From NCBI GenBank assembly GCA_043497085.1, contig JBIEKI010000003.1: a DNA stretch of 64,000 bases. The stretch is one strand, 5' to 3'. Each line of letters opens with the position of its first letter. The first letter of the stretch is position 1. Positions 17,288 to 25,995 of the stretch are shown here, one piece after another. The position numbers and the translations under genes were made by a program. Source of the DNA: Thalassobacillus sp043497085. GTDB lineage: Bacteria > Bacillota > Bacilli > Bacillales > Halobacillaceae. The notes below the pieces were generated by a model that worked only from the letters and a program-made list of their open reading frames with translations, searched no databases and had not been told where the DNA came from.

Positions 17288-17914
17288 TTATTTACTATGT
17301 CGTTCCTCTAAAACACCAAGCACCTGGTCTATAGATACATTACGATCAGTAAGCAATATCAGCAAGTGGAACAGTAAGTCTGCTGACTCCATTGACAGTT
17401 CTTCAGGATCATTATTTTTGGCTGCAATTATGACTTCTCCCGCTTCTTCCCCGATTTTTTTAGCAATCCGGTCGACACCTTCCTGGAATAGCTTACTTGT
17501 ATACGACCCTTCAGGCTGTGTGGCTTTCCTATCAGCAAGGATGGTCAACAGTCGGTCGATAATCTCGTAACGGTTTTCTTTTGGAGCTGATTCTCCAGTA
17601 GTCAATGATTCAGAGAAGCAACTGTAGTCCCCCTTATGGCAAGCGGGCCCATTTGGCATTACTTGTACAAGCAGTGCATCCTGATCGCAGTCATAATGGA
17701 TACTGGTAACTTTCTGGGTATTCCCGGAAGTCTCTCCTTTATGCCATAGCTCCTGGCGGGAACGACTGTAAAATACCGTCTCTCTTATTTCCAATGTTTT
17801 CTCCAGTGACTCTTTATTCATATACGCAAGTGTCAGCACTGATTTACTACGTGCATCCTGGACAATTGCCGGGACCAGGCCTTTATCGTCAAATTGAACC
17901 TCTTCGATATTCAT
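17288..17914 (-). CDS. hisI: Bifunctional phosphoribosyl-AMP cyclohydrolase / phosphoribosyl-ATP pyrophosphatase HisIE
   Basis: This 208 aa protein catalyses steps 2 and 3 of histidine biosynthesis. The N-terminal HisI domain (1 to about 110) has the zinc/active-site segment DCDQDALLVQV, then GPACHKGDYSCF. The C-terminal HisE domain (about 118-200) has GEEAGEVIIAAKN, then ESADLLFHLLILL, the metal-binding acidic residues of the MazG-like pyrophosphatase fold. It overlaps hisF by 4 nt. It is the last gene of the his operon. Confidence 0.97.
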   Translation of the reverse strand: MNIEEVQFDDKGLVPAIVQDARSKSVLTLAYMNKESLEKTLEIRETVFYSRSRQELWHKGETSGNTQKVTSIHYDCDQDALLVQVMPNGPACHKGDYSCFSESLTTGESAPKENRYEIIDRLLTILADRKATQPEGSYTSKLFQEGVDRIAKKIGEEAGEVIIAAKNNDPEELSMESADLLFHLLILLTDRNVSIDQVLGVLEERHSK

Positions 17915-18669
17915 CGCACGACCACTCCTTTTTCTGAAAGGTAATTCTTAACCCGCTGGACGGATGTCTCTTTATAATGAAAAATCGACGCAGCTAATGC
18001 TGCATCTACATCTGATTCCCGAAAGACTTCGTTGAAATGTTCAGCAGACCCTGCTCCTCCGGAAGCGATAACCGGGACATTCACTACTTTTTGAACTGCC
18101 TTCAGCATTGGCAAATCAAAGCCTGTCTTTTCCCCATCCTGGTTCATGGAAGTTAATAAAATTTCGCCTGCACCCAGCCGAACAGCTTCTTTTGCCCAGT
18201 CTTCCAATAGCCATTCAGTCGGTTTACGGCCGCCATGGGTATAAACACGCCATGTATCCACTTCGGTATCATACCTGGCATCAATGGCAACTACGATGCA
18301 CTGGGTTCCAAAATAATCCGAACTTTCTTTGATTAAGTCCGGCCTTCTGACAGCAGCTGAATTGAGCGAAACCTTATCGGCGCCAGCTCGAAGTATCGCG
18401 CGGATATCCTCTAATGATCCAATCCCGCCTCCCACGGTAAAGGGAATGGCTAATTCGGAAGCAACTTGACGGACGACATCAATCATCGTCTTCCGCCCCT
18501 CATGGCTGGCGGAAATATCTAAAAATACGAGTTCGTCTGCCCCTTGCTCATCGTATACCTTCGCCAGTTCAACCGGATCCCCGGCGTCACGAATTTCTAC
18601 AAACTGAATACCTTTTACTACTCTTCCTTCTTTGACATCAAGACAAGGGATAATTCGTTTCGCCAGCAT
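17911..18669 (-). CDS. hisF: Imidazole glycerol phosphate synthase cyclase subunit HisF
   Basis: This 252 aa (beta-alpha)8 barrel forms IGP and AICAR from PRFAR using ammonia from HisH. It begins MLAKRIIPCLDVKEGRVVKG, with catalytic Asp in CLDV (about 11) and the second Asp in SMNQDGEKTGF (about 130). The phosphate-binding loops are VGGGIGS and ASGGAGS. It abuts hisA with no gap, and its C-terminus overlaps hisIE. Confidence 0.97.
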   Translation of the reverse strand: MLAKRIIPCLDVKEGRVVKGIQFVEIRDAGDPVELAKVYDEQGADELVFLDISASHEGRKTMIDVVRQVASELAIPFTVGGGIGSLEDIRAILRAGADKVSLNSAAVRRPDLIKESSDYFGTQCIVVAIDARYDTEVDTWRVYTHGGRKPTEWLLEDWAKEAVRLGAGEILLTSMNQDGEKTGFDLPMLKAVQKVVNVPVIASGGAGSAEHFNEVFRESDVDAALAASIFHYKETSVQRVKNYLSEKGVVVR

Positions 18670-19398
18670 CTATTCTTCCTCCTTCAGTGCTTCTTCGAGG
18701 GAGAATTGATTTGTGTAAAGAGCCTTACCTACGATTGAACCAACAACCTGGCTGGACTGATACTTTTTCAATTCACGTAAGTCTTCCAGTCCTTTGATGC
18801 CGCCTGAGGCAATAACATTTGTATTCGTCTCTTCAGCGAGGCGAACAATTTCTTTTGTATTTGGCCCGGAGAGCATCCCGTCTTTAGCAATATCAGTATA
18901 AATGAATGTTGATGCACCGGCTTCAGCAAGCTCTTTTCCGAGTGAGACCGCCGTTACTTCTGAACGCTCAAGCCAGCCATCAGTTGCCACATAACCATCA
19001 CGGGCATCAAGGCCGATGGCGATTTTGTGCCTGAATTTCGTCAGCAGCTCTTTCGTCAAATTCAAGTCACGGATAGCGAGTGAACCGATGATCACCCTGT
19101 CGACACCCTGGTCCAAATAAAAACGGACATCCTGTTCGGAACGGATGCCGCCGCCGATTTGCACGGAACATGATAGCTCTTTAGCCACTCGAATGACATG
19201 CTCTGCATTTTGTCTGGATCCTTCTTTCGCTCCATCCAGATCCACCATATGAATCCAGCTAGCTCCAGCTTTGGCAAAGCTTTTCGCTACCTCGAACGGA
19301 TTTTCTCCATACACCGTTTCTTTATCAAAATCCCCTTGCTCCAAGCGGACACATTTACCATTACGCATGTCGATGGCCGGGTAAACTGTAAAGCTCAT
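18670..19398 (-). CDS. hisA: ProFAR isomerase HisA
   Basis: This 242 aa barrel enzyme isomerises ProFAR to PRFAR. ATG 19398 gives FTVYPAIDMRNGKCVRLEQG with catalytic Asp in AIDMRNG. The second Asp lies in YTDIAKDGMLSGPN, and the phosphate loops are GGGIRS and SGGIKG. The start overlaps the hisH stop (ATGA). Thirteen further in-frame codons upstream lie inside hisH and have no family similarity. Confidence 0.96.
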   Translation of the reverse strand: MSFTVYPAIDMRNGKCVRLEQGDFDKETVYGENPFEVAKSFAKAGASWIHMVDLDGAKEGSRQNAEHVIRVAKELSCSVQIGGGIRSEQDVRFYLDQGVDRVIIGSLAIRDLNLTKELLTKFRHKIAIGLDARDGYVATDGWLERSEVTAVSLGKELAEAGASTFIYTDIAKDGMLSGPNTKEIVRLAEETNTNVIASGGIKGLEDLRELKKYQSSQVVGSIVGKALYTNQFSLEEALKEEE

Positions 19399-20042
19399 GC
19401 TTGTACTCCTCCTTGATCCGGTACTATCTTTTTGCAAAAATTCTCTAACAACTGCATACCTGCCTTGCTGCTTTTTTCCGGGTGAAATTGACTGGCATAT
19501 AATGAGCCCCTACCGACGATTCCTGGTACTTCTACATGATAATCGGCTGTAGCAAGTAATACAGATTTGTCTTCCGTATAAACGTAATAGGAATGAACGA
19601 AGTAGACATAGTCATTGCCGATCCCATCCAACAACGGGTGGTCAGTCTGCTTAATATTCAGCCGGTTCCAGCCCATATGTGGAACTTTATAGGAATGGCC
19701 TTTCTCATCGATACCCGGAAACCTGACAATCCGGCCTGGGAGAAGTCCAAGTCCTTTCGTCAACTGATTTTCTTCACTTTCCTCAAATAACAACTGCATC
19801 CCAAGACAGATACCGTAAAGCGGCACGCCCTCAGATGCTTTTTCTTTGATGAATTCAACAAAGCCATGCTTTTGCAAAGCTTTTATAGCATCAGGAAATG
19901 CTCCGACACCTGGGAGAATATAACCGTCGCAGTCAGCAATCTGCTCTGGACGTTCTCCGAATTTATAAGGAACATCCAACCGCTCTAACGCTTTTGAAAC
20001 ACTGAACAGGTTCCCCATGCCATAATCGATGATACCAATCAT
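19395..20042 (-). CDS. hisH: Imidazole glycerol phosphate synthase glutaminase subunit HisH
   Basis: This 215 aa class I glutamine amidotransferase supplies ammonia to HisF. The nucleophile Cys sits in YGICLGMQLLFE (about residue 80), and the His/Glu pair in QFHPEKS near the C-terminus. ATG 20042 gives IGIIDYGMGNLFSV, the usual N-terminus. TTG 20048, which overlaps the hisB stop and is better spaced from AGGGAAG, is an alternative. Confidence 0.95.
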   Translation of the reverse strand: MIGIIDYGMGNLFSVSKALERLDVPYKFGERPEQIADCDGYILPGVGAFPDAIKALQKHGFVEFIKEKASEGVPLYGICLGMQLLFEESEENQLTKGLGLLPGRIVRFPGIDEKGHSYKVPHMGWNRLNIKQTDHPLLDGIGNDYVYFVHSYYVYTEDKSVLLATADYHVEVPGIVGRGSLYASQFHPEKSSKAGMQLLENFCKKIVPDQGGVQA

Positions 20043-20044
20043 AA

Positions 20045-20635
20045 TCAAAGACTTCCCTTCGTACTTGGTACTCCTTGTATTCTCGGATCAATTTGTGTCG
20101 CTTCATCCAATGCGCGGGCCAGCGCTTTGAACATCGCCTCGACAATGTGATGGCTGTTATGGCCATGATGGACGATGATATGTAAGTTGATCCTTGCCTC
20201 AAGGGCAAACTTCCAAAAGAATTCATGCACATTTTCTGTATCAAACGTACCGATTTTTGCGGATGGAATGTCAGCTTTCCATTCCAAATGCGGCCGGTCG
20301 CTTAAATCGACAGCCACGGTCACCAGTGTTTCATCCATCGGCAATGTCATCGATCCATAACGTTTAATACCGGCTTTGTCCCCTACTGCTTCACGAAAAG
20401 CCTGACCGAGACAAATTCCGATGTCTTCCGTCGTATGGTGATCGTCGACTTCAATATCGCCATGCCCTGTTATCGTTAAGTCAAACAATCCATGCTTAGA
20501 AAATAACTCCAGCATATGGGAGAGGAATGGGACCTGGACATCAAGTTCTTGTTGGCCAGTCCCATCCAGGTTAATTGTCAGACTAATGTCTGTTTCTCTC
20601 GTCTTTCGTTCGATTGCTGCGGTTCGTTTGTTCAT
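20045..20635 (-). CDS. hisB: Imidazoleglycerol-phosphate dehydratase HisB
   Basis: This 196 aa monofunctional IGPD has no N-terminal phosphatase domain. The paired metal-binding motifs are DDHHTTEDIGICLG and, near the C-terminus, HHGHNSHHIVEAMFKALARA, which bind the two Mn ions of the active site. ATG 20635 overlaps the hisD stop (TGATG), so translation is probably coupled. Confidence 0.96.
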   Translation of the reverse strand: MNKRTAAIERKTRETDISLTINLDGTGQQELDVQVPFLSHMLELFSKHGLFDLTITGHGDIEVDDHHTTEDIGICLGQAFREAVGDKAGIKRYGSMTLPMDETLVTVAVDLSDRPHLEWKADIPSAKIGTFDTENVHEFFWKFALEARINLHIIVHHGHNSHHIVEAMFKALARALDEATQIDPRIQGVPSTKGSL

Positions 20636-21906
20636 CACTTGTTCTCCTTCCGTGCCTCGACTGCTCGTGCATGGGCTTCTAATCCCTCCAGCCGGGCAAA
20701 ACGGGCAATTTTCTCATAGTTATCCTGCCAGGCTTGTTGACTATAAGATATCACACTGGATTTCTTTACAAAATCATCGACATTCAACGGACTGGAAAAC
20801 CGCGCCGTTCCGTTTGTAGGCAAGACATGATTCGGTCCGGCAAAGTAATCACCAATTGGTTCACTACTATATTTTCCAAGGAAGATCGCTCCGGCATGTT
20901 TTATTTTCGCCAACTGTTCAAATGGAGCACCTGTTACTACTTCCAGATGTTCGGGAGCGATCAGGTTGATGACATCTTCTGCTTCAGTCATCGTATCGCA
21001 TACAATGATAGCTCCATAGTCTTCAATACTTTTCCTTGCAATCTCTTCTCGAGGTAAAGTTTTTAGCTGCTGTACCACGGCTGATTGTACTGCTTCAGCC
21101 AAGGCTTCGCTGGTCGTCACCAATACACTCGATGACCGGGCATCATGCTCGGCCTGTGAAAGCAGGTCTGCTGCCACTTCCTGAGCCTCAGCTGTTTCAT
21201 CAGCAAGAACTGCGATTTCACTTGGACCGGCAATCATATCAATGGCGACATCACCAAAAACTTCTCGTTTGGCAAGGGCTACAAAAACATTGCCTGGTCC
21301 GACGATTTTATCGACAGGGGATATCGTTTCTGTCCCATAAGCAAGCCCTGCCACTGCCTGGGCTCCTCCGATTTTATATATCTCATCGATACCAAGGATG
21401 TCAGCAGCCACCAATACTCCAGCTGGCACCTTTCCATTTGGTCCCGGAGGGGTCGTCATCGCAATTCTTTCTACACCCGCCACCTGAGCGGGAATGACAT
21501 TCATGAATACAGAAGATGGATAAGCCGCCGTGCCTCCGGGTACGTATACACCCACTGCATCGATCGGCGTGATTTTCTGGCCAAGAATCGTACCATCAGC
21601 CTGGGTGTCAAACCAGGAAGTCGATTTTTGTTTGGCATGAAAATCCCGAATGTTCTCAGCTGCTTCTTTTAAAATTGTAACCAGGTCAGCTTCGATTTGC
21701 TCGTATGCCAGTTTGATTTCATCCTTGTCTACTTTCAGGCTGTCTACATGAATCCCGTCAAATTTTTCCGTAAAATGCCGTATCGCTTCATCGCCTCGTT
21801 GTTTGACATCGGCTATAATTGATTTGACTGCCGCTCTTTGTTCCTCTGTACCAGCATCGACACTGCGCTTGAAGGAGGTAACTTTATCTTTTTTTAGGAT
21901 TTTCAT
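20635..21906 (-). CDS. hisD: Histidinol dehydrogenase HisD
   Basis: This 423 aa zinc enzyme oxidises L-histidinol to L-histidine with two NAD. Family signatures are YVPGGTAAYPSSV, IDMIAGPSEIAVLAD and DLLSQAEHDARSSSVLV; Gln/His residues in LLSQAEHD bind zinc. The C-terminal AGPNHVLPTNGTARFSSPL stretch is also conserved. It overlaps hisG by 4 nt upstream and hisB by 1 nt downstream. Confidence 0.97.
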   Translation of the reverse strand: MKILKKDKVTSFKRSVDAGTEEQRAAVKSIIADVKQRGDEAIRHFTEKFDGIHVDSLKVDKDEIKLAYEQIEADLVTILKEAAENIRDFHAKQKSTSWFDTQADGTILGQKITPIDAVGVYVPGGTAAYPSSVFMNVIPAQVAGVERIAMTTPPGPNGKVPAGVLVAADILGIDEIYKIGGAQAVAGLAYGTETISPVDKIVGPGNVFVALAKREVFGDVAIDMIAGPSEIAVLADETAEAQEVAADLLSQAEHDARSSSVLVTTSEALAEAVQSAVVQQLKTLPREEIARKSIEDYGAIIVCDTMTEAEDVINLIAPEHLEVVTGAPFEQLAKIKHAGAIFLGKYSSEPIGDYFAGPNHVLPTNGTARFSSPLNVDDFVKKSSVISYSQQAWQDNYEKIARFARLEGLEAHARAVEARKENK

Positions 21907-22541
21907 GCGAAGTCCTCCCCTACCACTTCACTCAACTGACTGACCATCTCATCGATTTCTTTACTTTTCAACCGATAACTTACCGGATTGACGATCATCC
22001 GGGAAGTGATCCCGACAATTTTTTCATATTCGACCAGCCCGTTCTCCTTCAATGTCCTTCCTGTCGATACGATATCTACAATACGATCAGCGAGGCCAAT
22101 CAATGGAGCTATTTCGATGGAACCATTCAGGGGGATAATTTCAATCTGCTCCCCTTGTTCACGGAAATAGTCGGATGCCACTTTTGGGTACTTCGTTGCT
22201 ATTTTCGGTGCGATTTTGCTAAGCGGCTGATCCGGCAGTCCAGCTACGGCAATATAGCAAGGACTAATCCCAAGATCCAGCACCTCGTATACATCCCGGT
22301 CCTGTTCTAATAAAACATCTTTTCCTGCAATTCCGATATCGGCTGTACCGTATTCGACATAAGTGACGACATCCATCGGTTTAGCCATCATAATCCGTAT
22401 ATTCTGCTCGGGGAATTCAAGGATCAGCTTTCTTGATTCCTCCTGATCCGCCAGCAGATCATATCCCGCTTTTTTCATCAATTCTGCCGCTTCTTCAAAA
22501 ATCCGCCCTTTTGGCATGGCGATCGTCAATGGCTTACGCAT
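21903..22541 (-). CDS. hisG: ATP phosphoribosyltransferase catalytic subunit HisG (short form)
   Basis: This 212 aa short-form HisG lacks the C-terminal regulatory domain and needs HisZ. Motifs are LTIAMPKGRIFEEA at the N-terminus, the substrate-binding EYGTADIGIAGKDVLLE, and the PRPP loop IVDIVSTGRTLKENGL. ATG 22541 is chosen since GGAGG ends 8 nt upstream; GTG 22550 abuts the RBS. It overlaps the hisZ stop by 8 nt. Confidence 0.96.
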   Translation of the reverse strand: MRKPLTIAMPKGRIFEEAAELMKKAGYDLLADQEESRKLILEFPEQNIRIMMAKPMDVVTYVEYGTADIGIAGKDVLLEQDRDVYEVLDLGISPCYIAVAGLPDQPLSKIAPKIATKYPKVASDYFREQGEQIEIIPLNGSIEIAPLIGLADRIVDIVSTGRTLKENGLVEYEKIVGITSRMIVNPVSYRLKSKEIDEMVSQLSEVVGEDFA

Positions 22542-23715
22542 CCCGGCCACCTCCTGTCGTCAAATCGATCGCCTCAGCCAGATCTGCTTTGAATTGCTGC
22601 AGATCCGGTACTTGATCGACATGCTGAAGTAATACCTTTTTTCCTTCTGAGCGCAGATCCTGCGCCTGCTCTAATCCATCCGCAAATGTATCATCATCGA
22701 CCAAAATACCAATGCGCTGTTCTTCATCGGATTGTGCCGCCAGTGCCTCTACCAGGCGCTCGAGACGGATGGCGAAACCAGTCGCAGATGCATTGAGCTG
22801 GAATGAAGGGAGCAATTTATCATAGCGCCCGCCATTGCATAACAGTGAACCAAGGTTCGGCGCATAACCTTCAAAAAGAATGCCAGTATAATAATCCATA
22901 TGGCTGATCAAGTTTAGGTCGAAACTGACATACTGCTCCACCTCATATTGCTTCAGTATCTTATACAATTGCTTCAGTTCGTTGATCGCCTGCAGACATT
23001 CCTGATTGCGGGCAAGTGATTTACTTTGATCGAACACTTCACCTTCTCCACGAAGCTTCATCAATCCCATCAAAGACCTTTTCGCCTCATCACTAACTGC
23101 CAGTGCTCTTACCGCTTCCTGATATCCTACGTGATTCTTCCGGTAAAGATAGCTCATTAATTCCTCTGTAACAGCTGGGTCGTCTCCGAGGATTTCTTTG
23201 AAAAAGCAACGGACGTATCCGACATGCCCGATTGTGATTTGGAAATCATCCAACCCAGCGCGCTGCAACGAACGAATCAGTAAGGCGATTACTTCCGCGT
23301 CCCCATAAGAAGAATGATCGCCAATCAGCTCCGTACCTACCTGCTCGAATTGCGCAGGCTTGCCTCCTTCAGTCTGCTGGGCGCGGAAAACCGGGCCATC
23401 ATATGCCAACCGCAGTGGAAATTCAGCATTTTTCAATTGGGACGCTGCGACCCTCGCAATCGGTGCCGTCATATCCGGGCGTAAAACAAGCGAATGACCT
23501 TGCTGATCGAGCAATTTGAACAATTGCTGATCCAAGGTCGCACTTGCTTCACCGACTGTCTCGTAATATTCAAGAAATGGTGTATCCATAAACAAATAGC
23601 CAAACCTGCTGATTTCTTCTGTCAACAGCTCGCGGGCTTTCTTCTTCTGGTTATAAAAAAAGGGAAGCGTATCCCGCATTCCCAGAGGCTTTTCAAACAT
23701 TAACCGCTTAGCCAT
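22534..23715 (-). CDS. hisZ: ATP phosphoribosyltransferase regulatory subunit HisZ
   Basis: This 393 aa HisRS-like protein assembles with HisG and gives feedback control by histidine. Class II synthetase-like motifs appear (PLGMRDTLP, LVLRPDMTAPIARVA, YYTGILFEGY), but the protein is short and lacks the anticodon-binding domain, so it is HisZ rather than HisS. ATG 23715 is preferred, about 9 nt after AAAGGA; ATG 23724 would be too near the RBS. It is the first gene of the his operon. Confidence 0.93.
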   Translation of the reverse strand: MAKRLMFEKPLGMRDTLPFFYNQKKKARELLTEEISRFGYLFMDTPFLEYYETVGEASATLDQQLFKLLDQQGHSLVLRPDMTAPIARVAASQLKNAEFPLRLAYDGPVFRAQQTEGGKPAQFEQVGTELIGDHSSYGDAEVIALLIRSLQRAGLDDFQITIGHVGYVRCFFKEILGDDPAVTEELMSYLYRKNHVGYQEAVRALAVSDEAKRSLMGLMKLRGEGEVFDQSKSLARNQECLQAINELKQLYKILKQYEVEQYVSFDLNLISHMDYYTGILFEGYAPNLGSLLCNGGRYDKLLPSFQLNASATGFAIRLERLVEALAAQSDEEQRIGILVDDDTFADGLEQAQDLRSEGKKVLLQHVDQVPDLQQFKADLAEAIDLTTGGGRDA

Positions 23716-23769
23716 GGAGTGCATCCTTTCTATATTAGAAATCTATAAGTAATCCTTTAGCCTGCTAAT

Positions 23770-23798
23770 ATGATAACGTAATAAAGATAGAGCGTCAA
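23770..23798 (-). promoter_or_regulatory. Promoter of the his operon
   Basis: On the minus strand TTGACG (23798-23793) and TATCAT (23775-23770) are separated by 17 bp, a good SigA promoter about 55 bp upstream of the hisZ start. I looked for a T-box (AGGGTGGNACCGCG) in 23716-23900 and did not see one. Confidence 0.75.
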
Positions 23799-23954
23799 AC
23801 ATTACCCGCTGTTTTTCCTTTCCCTTTTCAAAATGGTTTAGAACCTGCAATTTGAATTGCACTGCAAAGGTCATTTTGTTAGCTAGTTTGTTGTTTCTAC
23901 TGTCAGTTTGCACTATTTATTGTCCACTTCCCAGTCATTATTAATCGCTGTATT

Positions 23955-23984
23955 AAAAAATGTCCCTCGCATCAGAGGGACATT
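23955..23984 (-). terminator. Terminator of the acyl-CoA dehydrogenase gene
   Basis: AATGTCCCTC (23959-23968) pairs with GAGGGACATT (23975-23984). On the minus strand the stem is followed by a T-run. It is placed directly after the dehydrogenase stop. Confidence 0.9.
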
Positions 23985-23988
23985 TCAT

Positions 23989-25659
23989 TCAAGTCGCCGG
24001 TATACCTGGATTGACGATACTATCGAAGTATTGGAGGGGGAGTGCTTCTTCCTTTGGATTATCTTCCTTAAACGTTTGAGTAATATATACTTCTGCTATT
24101 TTTTGTTTACGTTCCTCTCCTGTTGCTGCTTCTTCCAAAGCTACAACCCCTTCATAACTTTTCGACAGCCGCTTTGCAATCCTCTTACTATAATATGTCT
24201 GTTCCTGTTTTGACTTTTTTACTATTTTTCCAAGATAAGCTTTATCGTCATCGAGTGCTTTCAAAACAGGTTGCAACCACTTCTGATCTATACTCGCTTC
24301 AATCCTGGCTAGCCGGCTCTCCATTTCCTCGTAGAAAAGTTCATAAGCTTGATATTTATGAATCAACCGCATGACTTCCAACCCCAGAATATTGGCTGTA
24401 CCTTCCCACACCGTCAATACCTGGGCATCACGCAACAGTCTTGGAGTGACGAAGTCTTCAATGTAGCCATTTCCCCCATGCATTTCAATAGCTTCATGAG
24501 AAAAGTGTATCGCTTGTTCCGCCGTTTCTTTTTTCATAATTGCTATATATAACCTGTTCAAGACAGCATCTCTTTCCGATACACCATGGGGATCATTACT
24601 GACGCGATCAAGCAAAGAAATCATATCGAACACCGTACTGGTTTCTACCTCCTGCTTGACCGCCATTTGTATCAATGTGTCCTGGACCATTGGGTATTGG
24701 ATTAATCTGTCGCCAAAAGCTTTTCTCTCAGTCGCATACTCCCGTGCCTCTATATATGCCCGGCGCATGATACCGATTGATGTGACCGCATTGCAAATAC
24801 GCGATAAGTTCAGTGCCTCCATCATATAATAAAAACCGCGATCCGCTTTTCCAACTAAGTAGGCATGCGCTCCTTCAAATTCTACTTTTGCAGAAGGTAC
24901 CGCCCGAACCCCTAGTTTGTCCTTCAACCTTCTGATTTTTATATGATTAAGTTTCCCATCTTCATTTCGCCATGGGACAAGAAATAGACTCAATCCCTTA
25001 GTCCCTGGAGGTGCTCCTTTCATACGAGCCAGCACCATCGCTACCCCGCATGCCCCGGCATTACTGGCAAAATATTTTTCTCCATAAATTCGGTAACTCT
25101 CCCCGTCAGCTGCTGCATATACTTCGTTCGCCCCGACATCAGATCCACCCTGTCGCTCAGTCAAGAATGTTGCACCTTCATAAAGTTCTGTGTCCCCAGT
25201 AGCAAGTACATGTGGAAGATACTTGGCTTTTAACGCTTCATCACCATAATGATCAATCAGGTAAGCTGTTGCCATCGTCAATGTCACAGGACAATAGAAA
25301 CCTGGTTCAGCATGCGATAACAAATATCCTTGTGCAAAAGAATAAATATAGTTCCCTTTATGACCGAGTTCAGGGATTGGTTTATGGACGAATCCCACAA
25401 TCCCCTTTTCATATGTTTCTTTCACTGTCTGCATATAGCCTTCGTTCAACCAGACTTCTGAAATATCTTCGCCCATACGGTCATATTTGATCAGCCTCGG
25501 TTGTCCTTCCCGATCAGTGTGCTTTGCACGTACATCAATTTCCCCTGCACACATAGCCCCGAACTCCTCTAATTCTTTAACTGCCCATTCATTAAATTGC
25601 GGCTTCATCATTTTCTTCATTTGAAATGCTAAATTAGGATCCTCATGATAAAAGTTCAT
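23989..25659 (-). CDS. Acyl-CoA dehydrogenase family protein (AidB-like)
   Basis: This 556 aa FAD-dependent dehydrogenase is longer than classical short-chain ACADs. The central FAD/substrate segment YEGATFLTERQGGSDVGANE resembles AidB and long bacterial ACADs. The flavin-binding YATERKAFG region and the C-terminal EMHGGNGYIEDFVTPRLLRD, with VWEGTANILGLEV, are conserved. The helical C-terminal extension (about 440-556) is Lys/Glu-rich. It is predicted to oxidise a branched or medium/long acyl-CoA in the cytoplasm; the substrate is unknown and a DNA-repair role is not implied. GGGGAGG stands before ATG 25659. It appears monocistronic, with 336 bp upstream and a terminator downstream. Confidence 0.85.
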   Translation of the reverse strand: MNFYHEDPNLAFQMKKMMKPQFNEWAVKELEEFGAMCAGEIDVRAKHTDREGQPRLIKYDRMGEDISEVWLNEGYMQTVKETYEKGIVGFVHKPIPELGHKGNYIYSFAQGYLLSHAEPGFYCPVTLTMATAYLIDHYGDEALKAKYLPHVLATGDTELYEGATFLTERQGGSDVGANEVYAAADGESYRIYGEKYFASNAGACGVAMVLARMKGAPPGTKGLSLFLVPWRNEDGKLNHIKIRRLKDKLGVRAVPSAKVEFEGAHAYLVGKADRGFYYMMEALNLSRICNAVTSIGIMRRAYIEAREYATERKAFGDRLIQYPMVQDTLIQMAVKQEVETSTVFDMISLLDRVSNDPHGVSERDAVLNRLYIAIMKKETAEQAIHFSHEAIEMHGGNGYIEDFVTPRLLRDAQVLTVWEGTANILGLEVMRLIHKYQAYELFYEEMESRLARIEASIDQKWLQPVLKALDDDKAYLGKIVKKSKQEQTYYSKRIAKRLSKSYEGVVALEEAATGEERKQKIAEVYITQTFKEDNPKEEALPLQYFDSIVNPGIPAT

Positions 25660-25879
25660 ATTACCTCCCCTACCACATTGTTATCTTCCGGCAACAAGGC
25701 TCCTTTAAATACTGAATTTTCCAATAATTAAAGTGTACCATGCCCATTAACATAACGTGTAGAAGAGTTTTTCTTAGGATTATTTTGGACTGTCTCTTCA
25801 TGAAGATGAAGAGTAGAACGTCCGAGAAACCGTTCCGCGATTACCGGGAGCTTTAATGGCTAAAAGTGCGGCAAAAATT

Positions 25880-25907
25880 AAACGTCCAGGAGATACCCTG
25901 GACGTTT
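25880..25907 (-). terminator. glpD terminator
   Basis: AAACGTCCAGG (25880-25890) pairs with CCTGGACGTTT (25897-25907) around loop AGATAC, with T/A-rich flanks, about 90 bp after the glpD stop. The rest of 25660-25995 holds an AT-rich promoter region for the dehydrogenase. A short stretch (GGGAGCTTTAATGGCTAAAAGTG, given here only as 25849-25869) resembles the L end of the composite repeat and may be a remnant. Confidence 0.85.
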
Positions 25908-25995
25908 TTGTGCATCACTTTTTTATTTCTACTCATGAGTACTCCATTTTCCACTGACCTGTTAATAGAAGGGGCTCAGCCTTTGTCGTTTTTGT

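Noticed and set aside
23716..23988. T-box or histidine attenuator leader for the his operon
   Set aside because: No T-box consensus, His-codon-rich leader peptide or terminator/antiterminator pair was seen; a simple SigA promoter with a short leader explains the region.
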